From Algicola sp. (GTDB taxonomy: Bacteria; Bacteroidota; Bacteroidia; Flavobacteriales; Flavobacteriaceae), in contig JAAEZN010000006.1 of the NCBI GenBank assembly GCA_018222835.1, forward strand, positions 1 through 64,000: a stretch of 64,000 nt of DNA, in the 5' to 3' direction. The notes below the pieces were generated by a model that saw only the letters and a program-made list of their open reading frames with translations, made no database searches and was not told the origin of the DNA. Positions 44,352-53,410 of the stretch are shown piece after piece. Both the position numbers and the translations under genes were made by a program. Position 1 is the first letter of the stretch; each line of letters begins with the position of its first letter.

Positions 44352-46301
44352 TTATTTGGCTGGCTCTAGTTCTTCCTCTTGTTTTTCAAAAGGGCGTTGG
44401 CCAAAAATCTTCTCTAAATCGTCCTTAAAGATAACTTCTTTGTCCAAAAGTCTTTCGGCCAATTCGGTCAACTTGTCCTTGTTGTCCTCCAGCAATTTAA
44501 TGGCACGTTGATATTGCTCTTCGATTATTTTGGATATCTCTTGATCAATTTTTTGGGCTGTTTCCTCACTATAAGGTTTGGTAAAGCCGTATTCGTTCTG
44601 TCCTGATGAATCGTAATAGGTAATGTTCCCTAATTCATCGTTCAGTCCGTAAATCGTAACCATGGCACGAGCTTGTTTGGTCACTTTTTCCAAATCGCTC
44701 AAAGCCCCGGTGGAAATCTTATTGAACATTACTTTTTCGGCAGCTCTACCACCCATGGTAGCACACATCTCGTCCAACATTTGCTCGGGACGAACAATTA
44801 AACGTTCTTCCGGTAGATACCAAGCTGCTCCCAAAGATTGTCCGCGGGGAACAATGGTTACTTTTACCAATGGTGCAGCATGCTCCAACATCCAGCTTAC
44901 AGTAGCGTGACCAGCTTCGTGGAATGCAATGGTTTTCTTTTCATCCGGGGTAATGATTTTATTTTTCTTCTCAAGACCACCTACAATTCTATCTACTGCA
45001 TCCAAGAAATCTTGCTTGGTTACCGCTTTTTTCTCTTTACGAGCCGCAATAAGTGCAGCTTCGTTACAAACGTTGGCGATATCGGCTCCAGAGAAACCAG
45101 GGGTTTGCTTGGCCAAAAAGTCCAAATCCAAGGTTTCTGCTGTTTTGATGGGTCTAAGGTGAACTTCGAATATTTCCTTTCTTTCGTTCAAATCCGGTAG
45201 ATCTACATAGATCTGACGGTCAAAACGACCTGCTCGCATCAAAGCTTTGTCCAGTACATCGGCACGGTTGGTGGCTGCAAGTACAATTACGTTGGTATTG
45301 GTGCCAAAACCATCCATTTCTGTCAACAACTGGTTCAAGGTGTTCTCGCGTTCGTCGTTGGAGCCGGTAAAGTTGTTTTTGCCCCTGGCACGTCCAATGG
45401 CATCGATTTCATCAATAAATATAATTGCAGGGGATTTATCCTTGGCTTGTTTAAAGAGGTCACGGACCCTGGATGCACCAACGCCCACGAACATCTCCAC
45501 AAAATCGGAACCGGATAAAGAGAAGAAAGGTACTTTGGCCTCGCCTGCTACGGCCTTGGCCAACAAGGTTTTACCTGTTCCGGGAGGGCCGACCAGTAGT
45601 GCCCCCTTTGGTATTTTACCACCTAAAGAGGTGTATTTGTCCGGGTTTTTAAGAAATTCTACAATTTCTTGTACCTCTTCTTTGGCACCTTCCAGACCGG
45701 CTACATCTTTAAAGGATGTACGCGTATCTGTTTTTTCGTCGAATAGTTTGGCCTTCGATTTTCCAATATTGAAAATTTGACCGCCTGCACCACCACCTGC
45801 ACCACCGGACATTCTACGCATAAGGTAAATCCAGATACCGATAATCAGTGCGAATGGAAGCAATGTCAGGAATATTTCTCCAATGACATTGGATTCCGTA
45901 TCAAACTCGACAATGGTATCGAGGTTGTTTTCTTTCTTTATCTCCGTTATTTCGTTTTGGAAAATCTGCAGATCACCATAATCCAAAACATATTGGGGAA
46001 CCAATCCGGCAGATGGTAAAAGTGGCTTTTCTGCCACTCCTTTATGAACATCTTTGTTCAAAGCTTCTTCTGTTAAGAAAACTTTGGCCTGGCGCGTGTT
46101 GGTGATAATAACGATTTTTGAAATATCGCCATTGCGTAAAAATTCTTGCAATTCGGAAGTTGTGGTCTTCTCGGTGCTTGAAAAACTGCTGCCTCCAAAA
46201 AATTGGAAGCCGATAATCAATGCGATTACCACACCATATATCCACCACGAGCTAAAACGCGGCTTTTTTGGAGCATTATTTGGGTTGTTTTCTTTTGCCA
46301 T
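44352..46301 (-). CDS. ftsH: ATP-dependent zinc metalloprotease FtsH
   Basis: This 649-residue protein has an N-terminal membrane helix (about 21-37), a periplasmic domain, a second helix (about 143-161), a Gly-rich linker (GGAGGGAGG), the AAA+ domain with Walker A GPPGTGKT (238-245) and Walker B IIFIDEID (293-300), and the zinc protease motif HEAGH (461-465). It extracts and degrades membrane and soluble proteins, including lipid-A enzymes in other bacteria. It starts 6 bases after the rsfS stop and is followed by the LUD gene after 65 bases. C-terminal acidic tail (QEEELEPAK) is typical. Confidence 0.97.
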   Translation of the reverse strand: MAKENNPNNAPKKPRFSSWWIYGVVIALIIGFQFFGGSSFSSTEKTTTSELQEFLRNGDISKIVIITNTRQAKVFLTEEALNKDVHKGVAEKPLLPSAGLVPQYVLDYGDLQIFQNEITEIKKENNLDTIVEFDTESNVIGEIFLTLLPFALIIGIWIYLMRRMSGGAGGGAGGQIFNIGKSKAKLFDEKTDTRTSFKDVAGLEGAKEEVQEIVEFLKNPDKYTSLGGKIPKGALLVGPPGTGKTLLAKAVAGEAKVPFFSLSGSDFVEMFVGVGASRVRDLFKQAKDKSPAIIFIDEIDAIGRARGKNNFTGSNDERENTLNQLLTEMDGFGTNTNVIVLAATNRADVLDKALMRAGRFDRQIYVDLPDLNERKEIFEVHLRPIKTAETLDLDFLAKQTPGFSGADIANVCNEAALIAARKEKKAVTKQDFLDAVDRIVGGLEKKNKIITPDEKKTIAFHEAGHATVSWMLEHAAPLVKVTIVPRGQSLGAAWYLPEERLIVRPEQMLDEMCATMGGRAAEKVMFNKISTGALSDLEKVTKQARAMVTIYGLNDELGNITYYDSSGQNEYGFTKPYSEETAQKIDQEISKIIEEQYQRAIKLLEDNKDKLTELAERLLDKEVIFKDDLEKIFGQRPFEKQEEELEPAK

Positions 46302-46307
46302 TTTTTT

Positions 46308-46685
46308 TTAAGAATTGTAACTGCTTTCCACCATAGTAACTTTGGCATCTCCCCAAAGTCCTTCAATGTCATAGAATTCCCTAATATGTTTTTGAAATAC
46401 ATGCACTACAACATTTACATAGTCCATTAGTACCCATTCGGCGTTTTCGGACCCTTCGATATGCCATGGCTTATCGTGCAAAGTCTTGCTGACCTTTTTT
46501 TGGATGGATGAGACAATTGCGTTTACATGCGTGTTGGAAGTACCGTTGCAGATGATAAAATAGTCGCAAACTGTATTTTCGATTTCCCTAAGGTCCAGTA
46601 GATTTATATCAACTCCTTTAACATCTTCTATTCCTTCCAGAATCAAGGCAATCAACTCATCTGCGCTAGCTTTTGTTTTCTGCAT
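46308..46685 (-). CDS. rsfS: Ribosome silencing factor RsfS
   Basis: This 125-residue protein has the RsfS fold: IDLREIENTVCDYFIICNGTSNTHVNAI-type core (residues 30-57, with DYFIICNGTSN) and WVLMDYVNVVVHVFQKHIREFYDIEGLWGDA at the C-terminus. RsfS binds protein L14 on the large subunit and blocks subunit joining in stationary phase or starvation. It leads the operon with ftsH and phospholipid genes. A TAACTTTG -7 box lies about 20 bases upstream (46705-46712 on the minus strand). It is divergent from birA with 82 bases between starts. Confidence 0.94.
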   Translation of the reverse strand: MQKTKASADELIALILEGIEDVKGVDINLLDLREIENTVCDYFIICNGTSNTHVNAIVSSIQKKVSKTLHDKPWHIEGSENAEWVLMDYVNVVVHVFQKHIREFYDIEGLWGDAKVTMVESSYNS

Positions 46686-46704
46686 TCAAAAAATTTAGAT
46701 TTTA

Positions 46705-46712
46705 CAAAGTTA
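46705..46712 (-). promoter_or_regulatory. Bacteroidota -7 box upstream of rsfS
   Basis: On the minus strand TAACTTTG matches TAnnTTTG exactly and lies 20-27 bases before the rsfS ATG. No proper TTG element is seen at 17-23 bases upstream, so this is a half-supported promoter for the rsfS-ftsH operon. Confidence 0.45.
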
Positions 46713-46767
46713 TGTTTTTTTTGTTTTCTTAGCCTTAGTTTTTAACAAATCATAAAGGCTTGTCATA

Positions 46768-47511
46768 TTGGGAAAACATTTTCAAATACTCAAACTTGAT
46801 GCCACGGACTCCACAAATTTGTATTTAAGAAACTTGTTGCGTTCGGAAGACCCTGTAGATTATACTGTAGTAATGGCCAAAAGACAGTTAAAGGGCAGGG
46901 GGCAAATGGGAACTGTTTGGGAGTCCGAAGCGGGGAAAAACCTTACTTTCAGTGTGTTGAAGAGGTTTGGTGCTTTGAGTGTCCAACATCAGTTTGTGCT
47001 GAACATTGCAATTTCCATAGCGGTTTGTGAGGTGCTAAAAATGATGGGAGTGCCCAATGTCAAGGTAAAATGGCCAAACGACATTATGTCAGGTTCTACG
47101 AAAATTTGCGGCATTTTAATCGAAAATGTACTTAAGGGTACCTTTATTGCCCATTCCATTATTGGTATTGGGCTAAATGTTAACCAAACCAATTTTGAGG
47201 GTTTGGATAAGGCATCTTCAATGAAGTCGATTACGGGCCTACATTTTAACCTCGATGAGGTGCTCCAAAAAATATTGGAGCTTATAAAATACCATCTAAG
47301 CAATATCGAAGCCAAAACAGTGGGCCAATTATTGCCGGCTTACGAGGAGACTCTTTTTAGAAAGGACAAACCATCCACCTTTACTTCACCGGAAGGGGAT
47401 ATGTTCACGGCGTACATACGTCGGGTATCACCATCAGGAAAATTGGTGCTGGAACTTGAGGATAAAATATTTAAGGAATTCGATCTAAAGGAGGTAAGCC
47501 TGCTTTATTGA
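46768..47511 (+). CDS. birA: Biotin--[acetyl-CoA carboxylase] ligase
   Basis: This 247-residue protein starts at TTG (46768), since an in-frame stop lies just upstream and no ATG or GTG is available. It carries the biotin-ligase motifs LDATDSTNLYLRN (7-19), AKRQLKGRGQMGTVWES (biotin and ATP loop) and KWPNDIMSGSTKICGIL with the catalytic lysine. It lacks the N-terminal DNA-binding domain of E. coli BirA, so it is a simple ligase and not the biotin repressor. It attaches biotin to the carboxylase carrier proteins. It is divergent from rsfS and ends a few bases into the convergent SRPBCC gene. Confidence 0.93.
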   Translation: MGKHFQILKLDATDSTNLYLRNLLRSEDPVDYTVVMAKRQLKGRGQMGTVWESEAGKNLTFSVLKRFGALSVQHQFVLNIAISIAVCEVLKMMGVPNVKVKWPNDIMSGSTKICGILIENVLKGTFIAHSIIGIGLNVNQTNFEGLDKASSMKSITGLHFNLDEVLQKILELIKYHLSNIEAKTVGQLLPAYEETLFRKDKPSTFTSPEGDMFTAYIRRVSPSGKLVLELEDKIFKEFDLKEVSLLY

Positions 47512-47903
47512 CCTATTCTATCCATATTATTGGATAAGGTGCCTATGAAATTGGTAATAGGTGATTTGATCATCATGGCCATCATGGCATTGAACTCACC
47601 TTCAAAACTTAGTCCCACTTCGCTTTCTGTTTCTCCCAAGGCAGTAATGTCTGCGGTAAGGGTAAAAGGAAGTTTGTCGCTTGCCGCACCCAAAACAACC
47701 TTGTCATGCGGATTTTGTTCCTTTAATCTGAGCACAATCTCGGGCATACCTTTTAGGGCAAACTTAAAGGTGTTCTCGTCCAACACTTCAAATTTGTCAA
47801 TATTGTCCGGCATTAAAGTTTCAAAGTTTTTGATGTCGGTCAAAAATTCGAATACTTCTTTATCGCTTTTGGCTACTTTCTTTTTTGATGATTCAATGTG
47901 CAT
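47505..47903 (-). CDS. SRPBCC (START-like) family protein
   Basis: This 132-residue protein looks like one SRPBCC lipid-binding domain: MHIESSKKKVAKSDKEVFEFL, then TDIKNFETLMPDNIDKFEVL and a C-terminal amphipathic helix with MMIKSPITNFIGTLSNNMD. The fold makes a long cavity that binds hydrophobic ligands. I see no known catalytic residues. It starts 9 bases after the stop of pyrE, so it is in the same transcript, and overlaps the tail of the convergent birA gene by 7 bases. Its function next to pyrimidine synthesis is unclear. Confidence 0.8.
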   Translation of the reverse strand: MHIESSKKKVAKSDKEVFEFLTDIKNFETLMPDNIDKFEVLDENTFKFALKGMPEIVLRLKEQNPHDKVVLGAASDKLPFTLTADITALGETESEVGLSFEGEFNAMMAMMIKSPITNFIGTLSNNMDRIGQ

Positions 47904-47912
47904 GGTGAAATA

Positions 47913-48551
47913 TTATTTCCATTCTTGTGGATTGGACCTCCACTCTAATAAGGTTTGTAATTGGGTTTCTTTGATATAGTTGGTGTCCGAAGCCTGTTCT
48001 ACCAAGTTTTCGTAATCCGAAAGCGTATGCAGTTCCACGTTCTCTTTTTCAAAATTCTCTTTGGAAACGGGAAAACCGTAGGTGAAAATTGCGATCATTC
48101 CCTTAATGTCGGCTTTTTGCTCCTTTAACGCCTTAACGGCGTTAAGACTGCTACTGCCCGTACTGATCAGGTCTTCTATGACCACTACGCTCTGCCCGGG
48201 TTCAAAATAGCCCTCTATTTGGTTTTGCCTACCGTGTTCCTTGGGTTTGGGCCTAACATATACAAAGGGGAGCCCGAGAGCTTCGGCCACAAGAATGCCT
48301 ATGCCTATGGCTCCAGTGGCAACGCCGGCAATAACATCTGGTTTTCCGTAGAGTTTCTCTACTTGCTTAGCTATTTCTTCCCTTACAAAATTTCGTATAG
48401 TTGGGTAGGACAACATAATTCTGTTGTCGCAATAAATAGGCGACTTCCAACCCGATGCCCATGTGAATGGATTTTCAGGTTCCAACTTAATTGCATTAAT
48501 TTGCAGCAACAGCTCAGCTGTTTTTTTTGCGATTTGTTTATCTAAAACCAT
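47913..48551 (-). CDS. pyrE: Orotate phosphoribosyltransferase
   Basis: I choose the ATG at 48551 (212 residues, MVLDKQIAKKTAELLL), which matches the usual length; the frame open to 48698 would run through the NUDIX start. PyrE joins orotate and PRPP to form OMP in pyrimidine synthesis. The PRPP motif VVVIEDLISTGSSS and the orotate-binding FTWASGWKSPIYCDNR are present, as is KEHGRQNQIEG of the flexible loop. It is divergent from the NUDIX gene with only 7 bases between start codons. A TACATTTG box on the minus strand ends 4 bases before the ATG, so the message may be leaderless. Confidence 0.95.
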   Translation of the reverse strand: MVLDKQIAKKTAELLLQINAIKLEPENPFTWASGWKSPIYCDNRIMLSYPTIRNFVREEIAKQVEKLYGKPDVIAGVATGAIGIGILVAEALGLPFVYVRPKPKEHGRQNQIEGYFEPGQSVVVIEDLISTGSSSLNAVKALKEQKADIKGMIAIFTYGFPVSKENFEKENVELHTLSDYENLVEQASDTNYIKETQLQTLLEWRSNPQEWK

Positions 48552-48555
48552 TGCG

Positions 48556-48563
48556 CAAATGTA
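48556..48563 (-). promoter_or_regulatory. Bacteroidota -7 box of pyrE, lying over the NUDIX start codon
   Basis: TACATTTG on the minus strand matches TAnnTTTG exactly and ends four bases before the pyrE ATG. It overlaps the first codons of the divergent NUDIX gene. A TTG lies 12 bases upstream, too near for the standard spacing. Confidence 0.45.
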
Positions 48564-49158
48564 TGAAGTTTTTGTCAATGAGGCTCCACTGATTTTAACA
48601 AACGAGCGCCCCCAGGATTCCAATAGTAATTTGTTTTCCTTGGATGGTGATTCTATTGTTGAGGCCATCAAACTTTTGTCCAAAAAAAAGTTGAACAAAG
48701 CCTACCTGTACCATCCAGATGAAGCGGAAATCTTGAAGCTTTTTATGCATAAAATTCCCGTAGTGGTCGCTGGTGGCGGCTTTGTGGTCAATAAAAAAGG
48801 AAAGGTTCTGTTTATTTTTAGAAATGGAAAGTGGGATTTGCCCAAAGGAAAAGTGGACAAAGGGGAATCCATAGAAAATGCGGCAATTCGCGAAGTAGAG
48901 GAGGAAACGGGCGTGAAAGGTTTAAAGATAGAACGATTTTTACGTACAACTTTTCACGTATTTAAAAGAAACGGCGAGTATCGTTTAAAGCAAACGCATT
49001 GGTTTATTATGTCCACCGATTATACGGGCAAATTGGTGGCCGAAAAGTCCGAGGGCATCAAAAAAGTGAAATGGAAAGGTGCGCGAAAGACCAAAAAGGC
49101 ATTAAAAAATTCTTACCATAACATTAAGATTTTATTCGAGGATTGGCCATTCAATTAG
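48559..49158 (+). CDS. NUDIX hydrolase with an extra N-terminal domain
   Basis: I choose the ATG at 48559 (199 residues); the longer frame from 48463 lies inside pyrE on the other strand. The NUDIX box GKVDKGESIENAAIREVE continues into EETGV, a full match to GX5EX7REUXEEXGU (about residues 94-116). The first about 65 residues (MYEVFVNEAPLILTN...) are not part of NUDIX and I do not know them. The enzyme cuts nucleoside diphosphates linked to another group; the basic C-terminus (KVKWKGARKTKKALKN) may bind nucleic acid or diphosphoinositol-like substrates. Its last 8 bases overlap the convergent M14 gene. Confidence 0.88.
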   Translation: MYEVFVNEAPLILTNERPQDSNSNLFSLDGDSIVEAIKLLSKKKLNKAYLYHPDEAEILKLFMHKIPVVVAGGGFVVNKKGKVLFIFRNGKWDLPKGKVDKGESIENAAIREVEEETGVKGLKIERFLRTTFHVFKRNGEYRLKQTHWFIMSTDYTGKLVAEKSEGIKKVKWKGARKTKKALKNSYHNIKILFEDWPFN

Positions 49159-50923
49159 GAAGCAATCCAGCAGCATCGCTATTTTTTGCTACGCGATAAA
49201 TAGGATAGGCAAGGTAGGCTTCTTCAAAGTGTTCCGACCGTTCAAAAATCCAATTTAGCTGTGCATACCAGTTATTGGCAAAATTGAGGTCTCCTTCTTT
49301 TTTTGTTTCAAACTCCTGAAATAAAATCGAATCTTTTTGCAGCATATTCAATGCAACATCTTCAAAAACGTATGGTGAAAAGCCTTCTTTGCGTTGGAGA
49401 ACAGTATCAAAAAAGTTCCAATTAAAAAAGGAGTCTTCGCCTTGCGGCTCCAAGGTTTCCATTAAATAGCGGATACCGGCTTGTTGGGTTGGCACCAAAA
49501 GGTCGCCTTCCCCGAAGAATACCTCTTTTATTGTTTTTTCCACCTGGGTGTTGGAGTGGAGATAGTGGCCTTCGTAAGGAGCTCTACGGGTATCATAGTC
49601 GGTTATCATATAGGCTTCTACCGATAGTGTAGTGTCTTTTTTTAATGAGGTGTATTGAATTTTATTGGCATCCAAGCGATCAATCACTTTTTTCCAACTC
49701 TTCCTTACAATATATGCGGCTGGTACAGTAACGGTGTCCAAGGGATAAAAATAATCTCTGTAGATGGTTTTTTTGGTAAATGGTTTCTCTCGGTCGTACT
49801 TTAATCTTGGTAGGCCGGTTACTTCGCTAACAAGGTTTTCTGCCTCGTAGCCCTTAAAGTTTAGAGTGGATGTTTGTGTTGTATCTACTGTCCAGTTAAA
49901 GTAATACTCGGATAGTTTCAGGTTATTCTCCAAAGTTTCTTTTCGGAGCGACTTTATGTTCTCGTGCTCAACTTCCACAATCTCAATAAGGCTCTGCATA
50001 AGATCGTAAGTGCCTTCCACCCGTTGTTTGTAGGGTTTTAGCATATGGGTTTCTACCATAAGTCCCAAAGTGCTCCATAATGTGGAATATCCTGTGGAAT
50101 ATCTGGGATGGTCCATAAATTGACTGAATCCCATCTCCGGAGGTGAATTGAAGACATTTACGTAAGGGGTAATGTCCCAACCTTTTTCTGCTAAAGAGCT
50201 TTCCAGATTTGGCATTAAAGTATTGTGCAAGTACTGACCCATTTTGCCCCCCAATTTATTGTGTTGTGTAAAGAGGTGGGTCAAAGTATATTGATAATCT
50301 GCTCCATTGCTTACATGGTTGTCGATAAAGATATCGGGTTTTACCATATGGAAAATTTGCACGAACGTTTTGGCGTTCTGGGTATCCATTTTAATAAAGT
50401 CCCGGTTAAGATCGTAGTTCTGTGCATTTCCTCTAAACCCATATTCTTTGGGCCCATTTTGGTTGGCCCTAGTGGTCGAGTTTCTGTTGAGTGCTCCTCC
50501 AATGTTATAAATAGGGATGGTTACCAAAACCGTTTTTTTAGGGAGGTTCAATTCGCCTGTTGCCAAATCCCTGTAAAGCATCATGGTGGCATCGATACCG
50601 TCGCTCTCGCCCGGGTGTATGCCGTTATTTATTAAAATAATGGATTTCTCCTTGCGGATGTTCTCATAGTTAAAATCTCCATCGGGATTAAAAGTTACCA
50701 TATGCAAGGGCAAGCCGCTATCCGTTGTTCCGATGGTATGTAGGTTTATTTCTGGAAATTCGCGGGCTAGGGCGATGTAATAGTCAATGGTTTGCCGGTA
50801 GGTAGCTGTTTCCTTACCATCAGAAAGTTCATAGTGTGTGGGGTATGAGGATTTCTCGTCCTGTGTTTCCGATTCGCAGGATATAAAAAGAACTAGGGCT
50901 AAAAAAAATGCTAAATGCTTCAA
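49151..50923 (-). CDS. M14 family zinc carboxypeptidase, lipoprotein
   Basis: This 590-residue protein has a lipoprotein signal with lipobox Cys16 (LVLFISCES) and an M14 domain. HPGESDG at 103-109 supplies the first two zinc ligands (His103 and Glu106); DIFIDNHVSNG about 215 residues into the protein supplies the third histidine. The catalytic Glu follows in VETHML. The C-terminal 250 residues are unlike M14 proteins I know and may be a substrate or cell-wall domain. The protein likely sits on the outer membrane and trims peptides. Its last 8 bases overlap the NUDIX gene. Confidence 0.88.
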   Translation of the reverse strand: MKHLAFFLALVLFISCESETQDEKSSYPTHYELSDGKETATYRQTIDYYIALAREFPEINLHTIGTTDSGLPLHMVTFNPDGDFNYENIRKEKSIILINNGIHPGESDGIDATMMLYRDLATGELNLPKKTVLVTIPIYNIGGALNRNSTTRANQNGPKEYGFRGNAQNYDLNRDFIKMDTQNAKTFVQIFHMVKPDIFIDNHVSNGADYQYTLTHLFTQHNKLGGKMGQYLHNTLMPNLESSLAEKGWDITPYVNVFNSPPEMGFSQFMDHPRYSTGYSTLWSTLGLMVETHMLKPYKQRVEGTYDLMQSLIEIVEVEHENIKSLRKETLENNLKLSEYYFNWTVDTTQTSTLNFKGYEAENLVSEVTGLPRLKYDREKPFTKKTIYRDYFYPLDTVTVPAAYIVRKSWKKVIDRLDANKIQYTSLKKDTTLSVEAYMITDYDTRRAPYEGHYLHSNTQVEKTIKEVFFGEGDLLVPTQQAGIRYLMETLEPQGEDSFFNWNFFDTVLQRKEGFSPYVFEDVALNMLQKDSILFQEFETKKEGDLNFANNWYAQLNWIFERSEHFEEAYLAYPIYRVAKNSDAAGLLPN

Positions 50924-50990
50924 AATATTTTGGGAACGTTAGCGCACTATACTTGTGCTGGTTTGTACCAAAAATACAGAATATTATAGT

Positions 50991-51404
50991 TTATGACGCT
51001 ATCTCGATAAAGCCAAGTTCGTTGCCCTCTATTTTAAAAATAGGCTTATTCTTAAAGTTTAGGGTAAACGGGCACCTGATTTTAAAACTGTTCCATTTTT
51101 TGTAGTCCAAAGGATCTATGGAAGAGGTTATCATGTTTACGGTAATATGCTCTTTTGGGTTCGAAGCGATCAACTCATCAAGGAATTCCCATCCATCCAT
51201 TATGGGCATATTGATATCCAAGAAAATGACATTGGGGGCAGATTTTCCCTCTTCGATTCTTTCTTGATAGGCTTCGTGGGCTTCTAATCCATTTTGAAAA
51301 ATCTGTATATCGTCGCAGGAGACCGCGGATTTCAACATTTTTTTGATGCCAAAAACGGTTATCGGATCATCATCAACAATAAAAATACAACTAACTTTCT
51401 TCAT
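50991..51404 (-). CDS. Stand-alone response regulator receiver protein (second HK/REC pair)
   Basis: I choose the ATG at 51404 (137 residues); a longer frame to 51443 overlaps the kinase too far. This is a receiver domain: VDDD (10-13), phospho-acceptor Asp63 in FLDINMP, switch residues in ITSS, and a Lys-Pro in NKPIF. Residue numbers of the key sites are the same as in the paralog at 13200. The C-terminal helix is more divergent (KIEGNELGFIEIAS). The gene overlaps the kinase end by 14 bases, so they are coupled. It probably passes phosphate from its own kinase to a partner or controls it by contact. Confidence 0.9.
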   Translation of the reverse strand: MKKVSCIFIVDDDPITVFGIKKMLKSAVSCDDIQIFQNGLEAHEAYQERIEEGKSAPNVIFLDINMPIMDGWEFLDELIASNPKEHITVNMITSSIDPLDYKKWNSFKIRCPFTLNFKNKPIFKIEGNELGFIEIAS

Positions 51405-53217
51405 TAAAATATACATTGAATGTAGTGCCTTTATCAATTTCACTTTGCACTGTTATACTTCCGCCCATAGCTTCTATTTGATTTTTTACCAGGTATAGCC
51501 CAAAACCTTTGGCATCTTTTCTGTTGTGGAACGTTTTGTACATGCCAAAAACCTTATCCCCGTATTTTGCAAGGTTTATCCCGATTCCATTATCAGAAAT
51601 ACTCAATAGTACACCTTCGTTGGATTTGACGGCATCTATGGTGACCAAAGATTTTCTCTTATCACTTTTGTATTTGACTGCATTGGAAACAAGATTTAAA
51701 ATAATACTGTCCAAATAAGCGGGAACACAATTTACCTCGATGGCCTCCGAGACATTGTTGATGATTTCCGAGTCGTTCTTTTCCAACAAGGCAGCAAGAT
51801 TCCCTAAGACACTGATAATATTCTGCCTTAGTTTTAAGGGTCTTTTGGTCTCCGAAGTTTTAGTGTTAATATCTACTACTTGGTTAAGATTGCCCAAGGT
51901 TTCCAATAAATTGTCCGAGGCTTTGGATAGCATTTTAATAATGCGTTGGCGTTCCTCTGGGTTCTTTTCTGAGTTCAAAAACTCCAAGAGCATGGAAAAA
52001 TTAGCGGAATGCGACCTTAAATTGTGGGATACTATATGTGCAAAACTGATGAGTTTTTGGTTTTGCATGGAAGTGACCTTGATCAAATCCCGTAGTTGCT
52101 CCTCCTTTCTTTTCATCGAGGTGATATCCAAACTCACCCCAATAAGACCGCAAACCTTACCTTCAATATCAAAATAAGGAATTTTTGAGGTTAGGTAATT
52201 AGTTGCTTTTCCGTTAAGTATGTTTATGGTCTCTTTCCCAATAATTGGAGAAAGATTTTTCATAACACTAATATCTTCTTCCCAAGAAACTCTGGCTATT
52301 TCTTCGTCGTATAGGTCAAAATCGGTCTTTCCAATAATTTCCTCGGCTTTTTTTCCGAGGTAATTACATTCGCTTTTATTGACCAATATTTTCCTGGTTT
52401 TTAAATCTTTTACATAGACGTTGAGTGGAAGACTATCCACCAAGGTTGTCAATAATTGTTGGTGCTCCTGAATCTTGGTCTCCGATAAGACTTGTTCATG
52501 GATGTCTTTTATGGTCCCGTATATTTTAATGGCTTTCCCATTTTCAATAATGGGCTTTCCGGTAACTCGAACCCATCGATCTTCGCCTTCAAAAGTTACC
52601 AGTATAACTTCTGCATCAAAAGGTTGATGGTTGACCATGGAGTTATGAAAAAGCATGGAAACCTTATTTTGGCTATATCCGGTTTTGTAAAAATTAATAG
52701 CTTCTATCGTAGTAGGCTGAAAGCAATCGGGAACTTGGTGTATGCGTTTGGTTTCTTTGCACCAAGTAAGTTCTTCCTTGATCATATCAAATTCCCACCA
52801 ACCTGTATGCGATACTTCTACTTTGGTTTCCAAAATGGTCTTTAACCATTTTATCTCCTCCTCTTTTTTTACTTCTGAGGTAATATCATCGGTTTGGATT
52901 ATGGCACCGATAACATTCTCTTTATTATCGAACCAAGGGGCAAAACTACTTTTTAGGTATCGTGTGCCTTCTGGATTTTTTAATTGATGCTGTATGGTGA
53001 ATGATTTTTGTTCTAAAAGTTGTAGTTCAAGATCTAGAACTTCAGGATATAGGGAGAAAACATTGGTTTTGGTGGTATTTTCCTGTGGGGGCAAACCAAA
53101 AATATTGAGCCATGAGCTGGATGCATCCAGCAGGGTGCCTTTTTGATCAAGAAGCGCGGTTGCCGTGGGCAATTGCTTCAATAGGTAAAATTGATCGATT
53201 TTTTTAACTGCTTTCAA
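51391..53217 (-). CDS. Soluble PAS-domain sensor histidine kinase (second HK/REC pair)
   Basis: This 608-residue protein starts at TTG (53217), as no ATG exists before residue 146. It has three PAS regions (about 8-115; 133-240 with the PAS_3-type HTGWWEFDMIKEELTW; 255-365), HisKA FAHIVSHNLRSHS with phospho-His398, and HATPase with DNGIGI (542-547) and AKGFGL (569-574). No membrane helix. The core resembles the kinase at 13619 almost throughout (IVSHNLRSH, KYGDKVFGMYKTFH), so they come from a duplication. The third PAS (LPLNVYVKDLKTRKILVN) differs. It should phosphorylate the receiver encoded downstream. Confidence 0.9.
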   Translation of the reverse strand: MKAVKKIDQFYLLKQLPTATALLDQKGTLLDASSSWLNIFGLPPQENTTKTNVFSLYPEVLDLELQLLEQKSFTIQHQLKNPEGTRYLKSSFAPWFDNKENVIGAIIQTDDITSEVKKEEEIKWLKTILETKVEVSHTGWWEFDMIKEELTWCKETKRIHQVPDCFQPTTIEAINFYKTGYSQNKVSMLFHNSMVNHQPFDAEVILVTFEGEDRWVRVTGKPIIENGKAIKIYGTIKDIHEQVLSETKIQEHQQLLTTLVDSLPLNVYVKDLKTRKILVNKSECNYLGKKAEEIIGKTDFDLYDEEIARVSWEEDISVMKNLSPIIGKETINILNGKATNYLTSKIPYFDIEGKVCGLIGVSLDITSMKRKEEQLRDLIKVTSMQNQKLISFAHIVSHNLRSHSANFSMLLEFLNSEKNPEERQRIIKMLSKASDNLLETLGNLNQVVDINTKTSETKRPLKLRQNIISVLGNLAALLEKNDSEIINNVSEAIEVNCVPAYLDSIILNLVSNAVKYKSDKRKSLVTIDAVKSNEGVLLSISDNGIGINLAKYGDKVFGMYKTFHNRKDAKGFGLYLVKNQIEAMGGSITVQSEIDKGTTFNVYFNEES

Positions 53218-53324
53218 ACTTGGGGGAAGGTTTAAAACGTTATACTATTCATTATTTTTTACCAATGTAGAATTATTGGCGTATCTAATTGATTTATTGT
53301 TGTGAAACTATGCTATTGTGTTGT

Positions 53325-53343
53325 ATTGTCCTGAATGGACAAT
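53325..53343. promoter_or_regulatory. Inverted repeat upstream of the second histidine kinase gene
   Basis: ATTGTCC / GGACAAT is a perfect 7-bp inverted repeat with a 5-base spacer (TGAAT), lying 108-126 bases before the kinase start. No T-run follows on the minus strand, so it looks more like an operator than a coaD terminator. Confidence 0.35.
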
Positions 53344-53410
53344 GTTATATCAAAAATAAATTGTAGGAAAATACTTTAATTTGTATTTGTTGCCTCTTGT
53401 AATCTGCACA

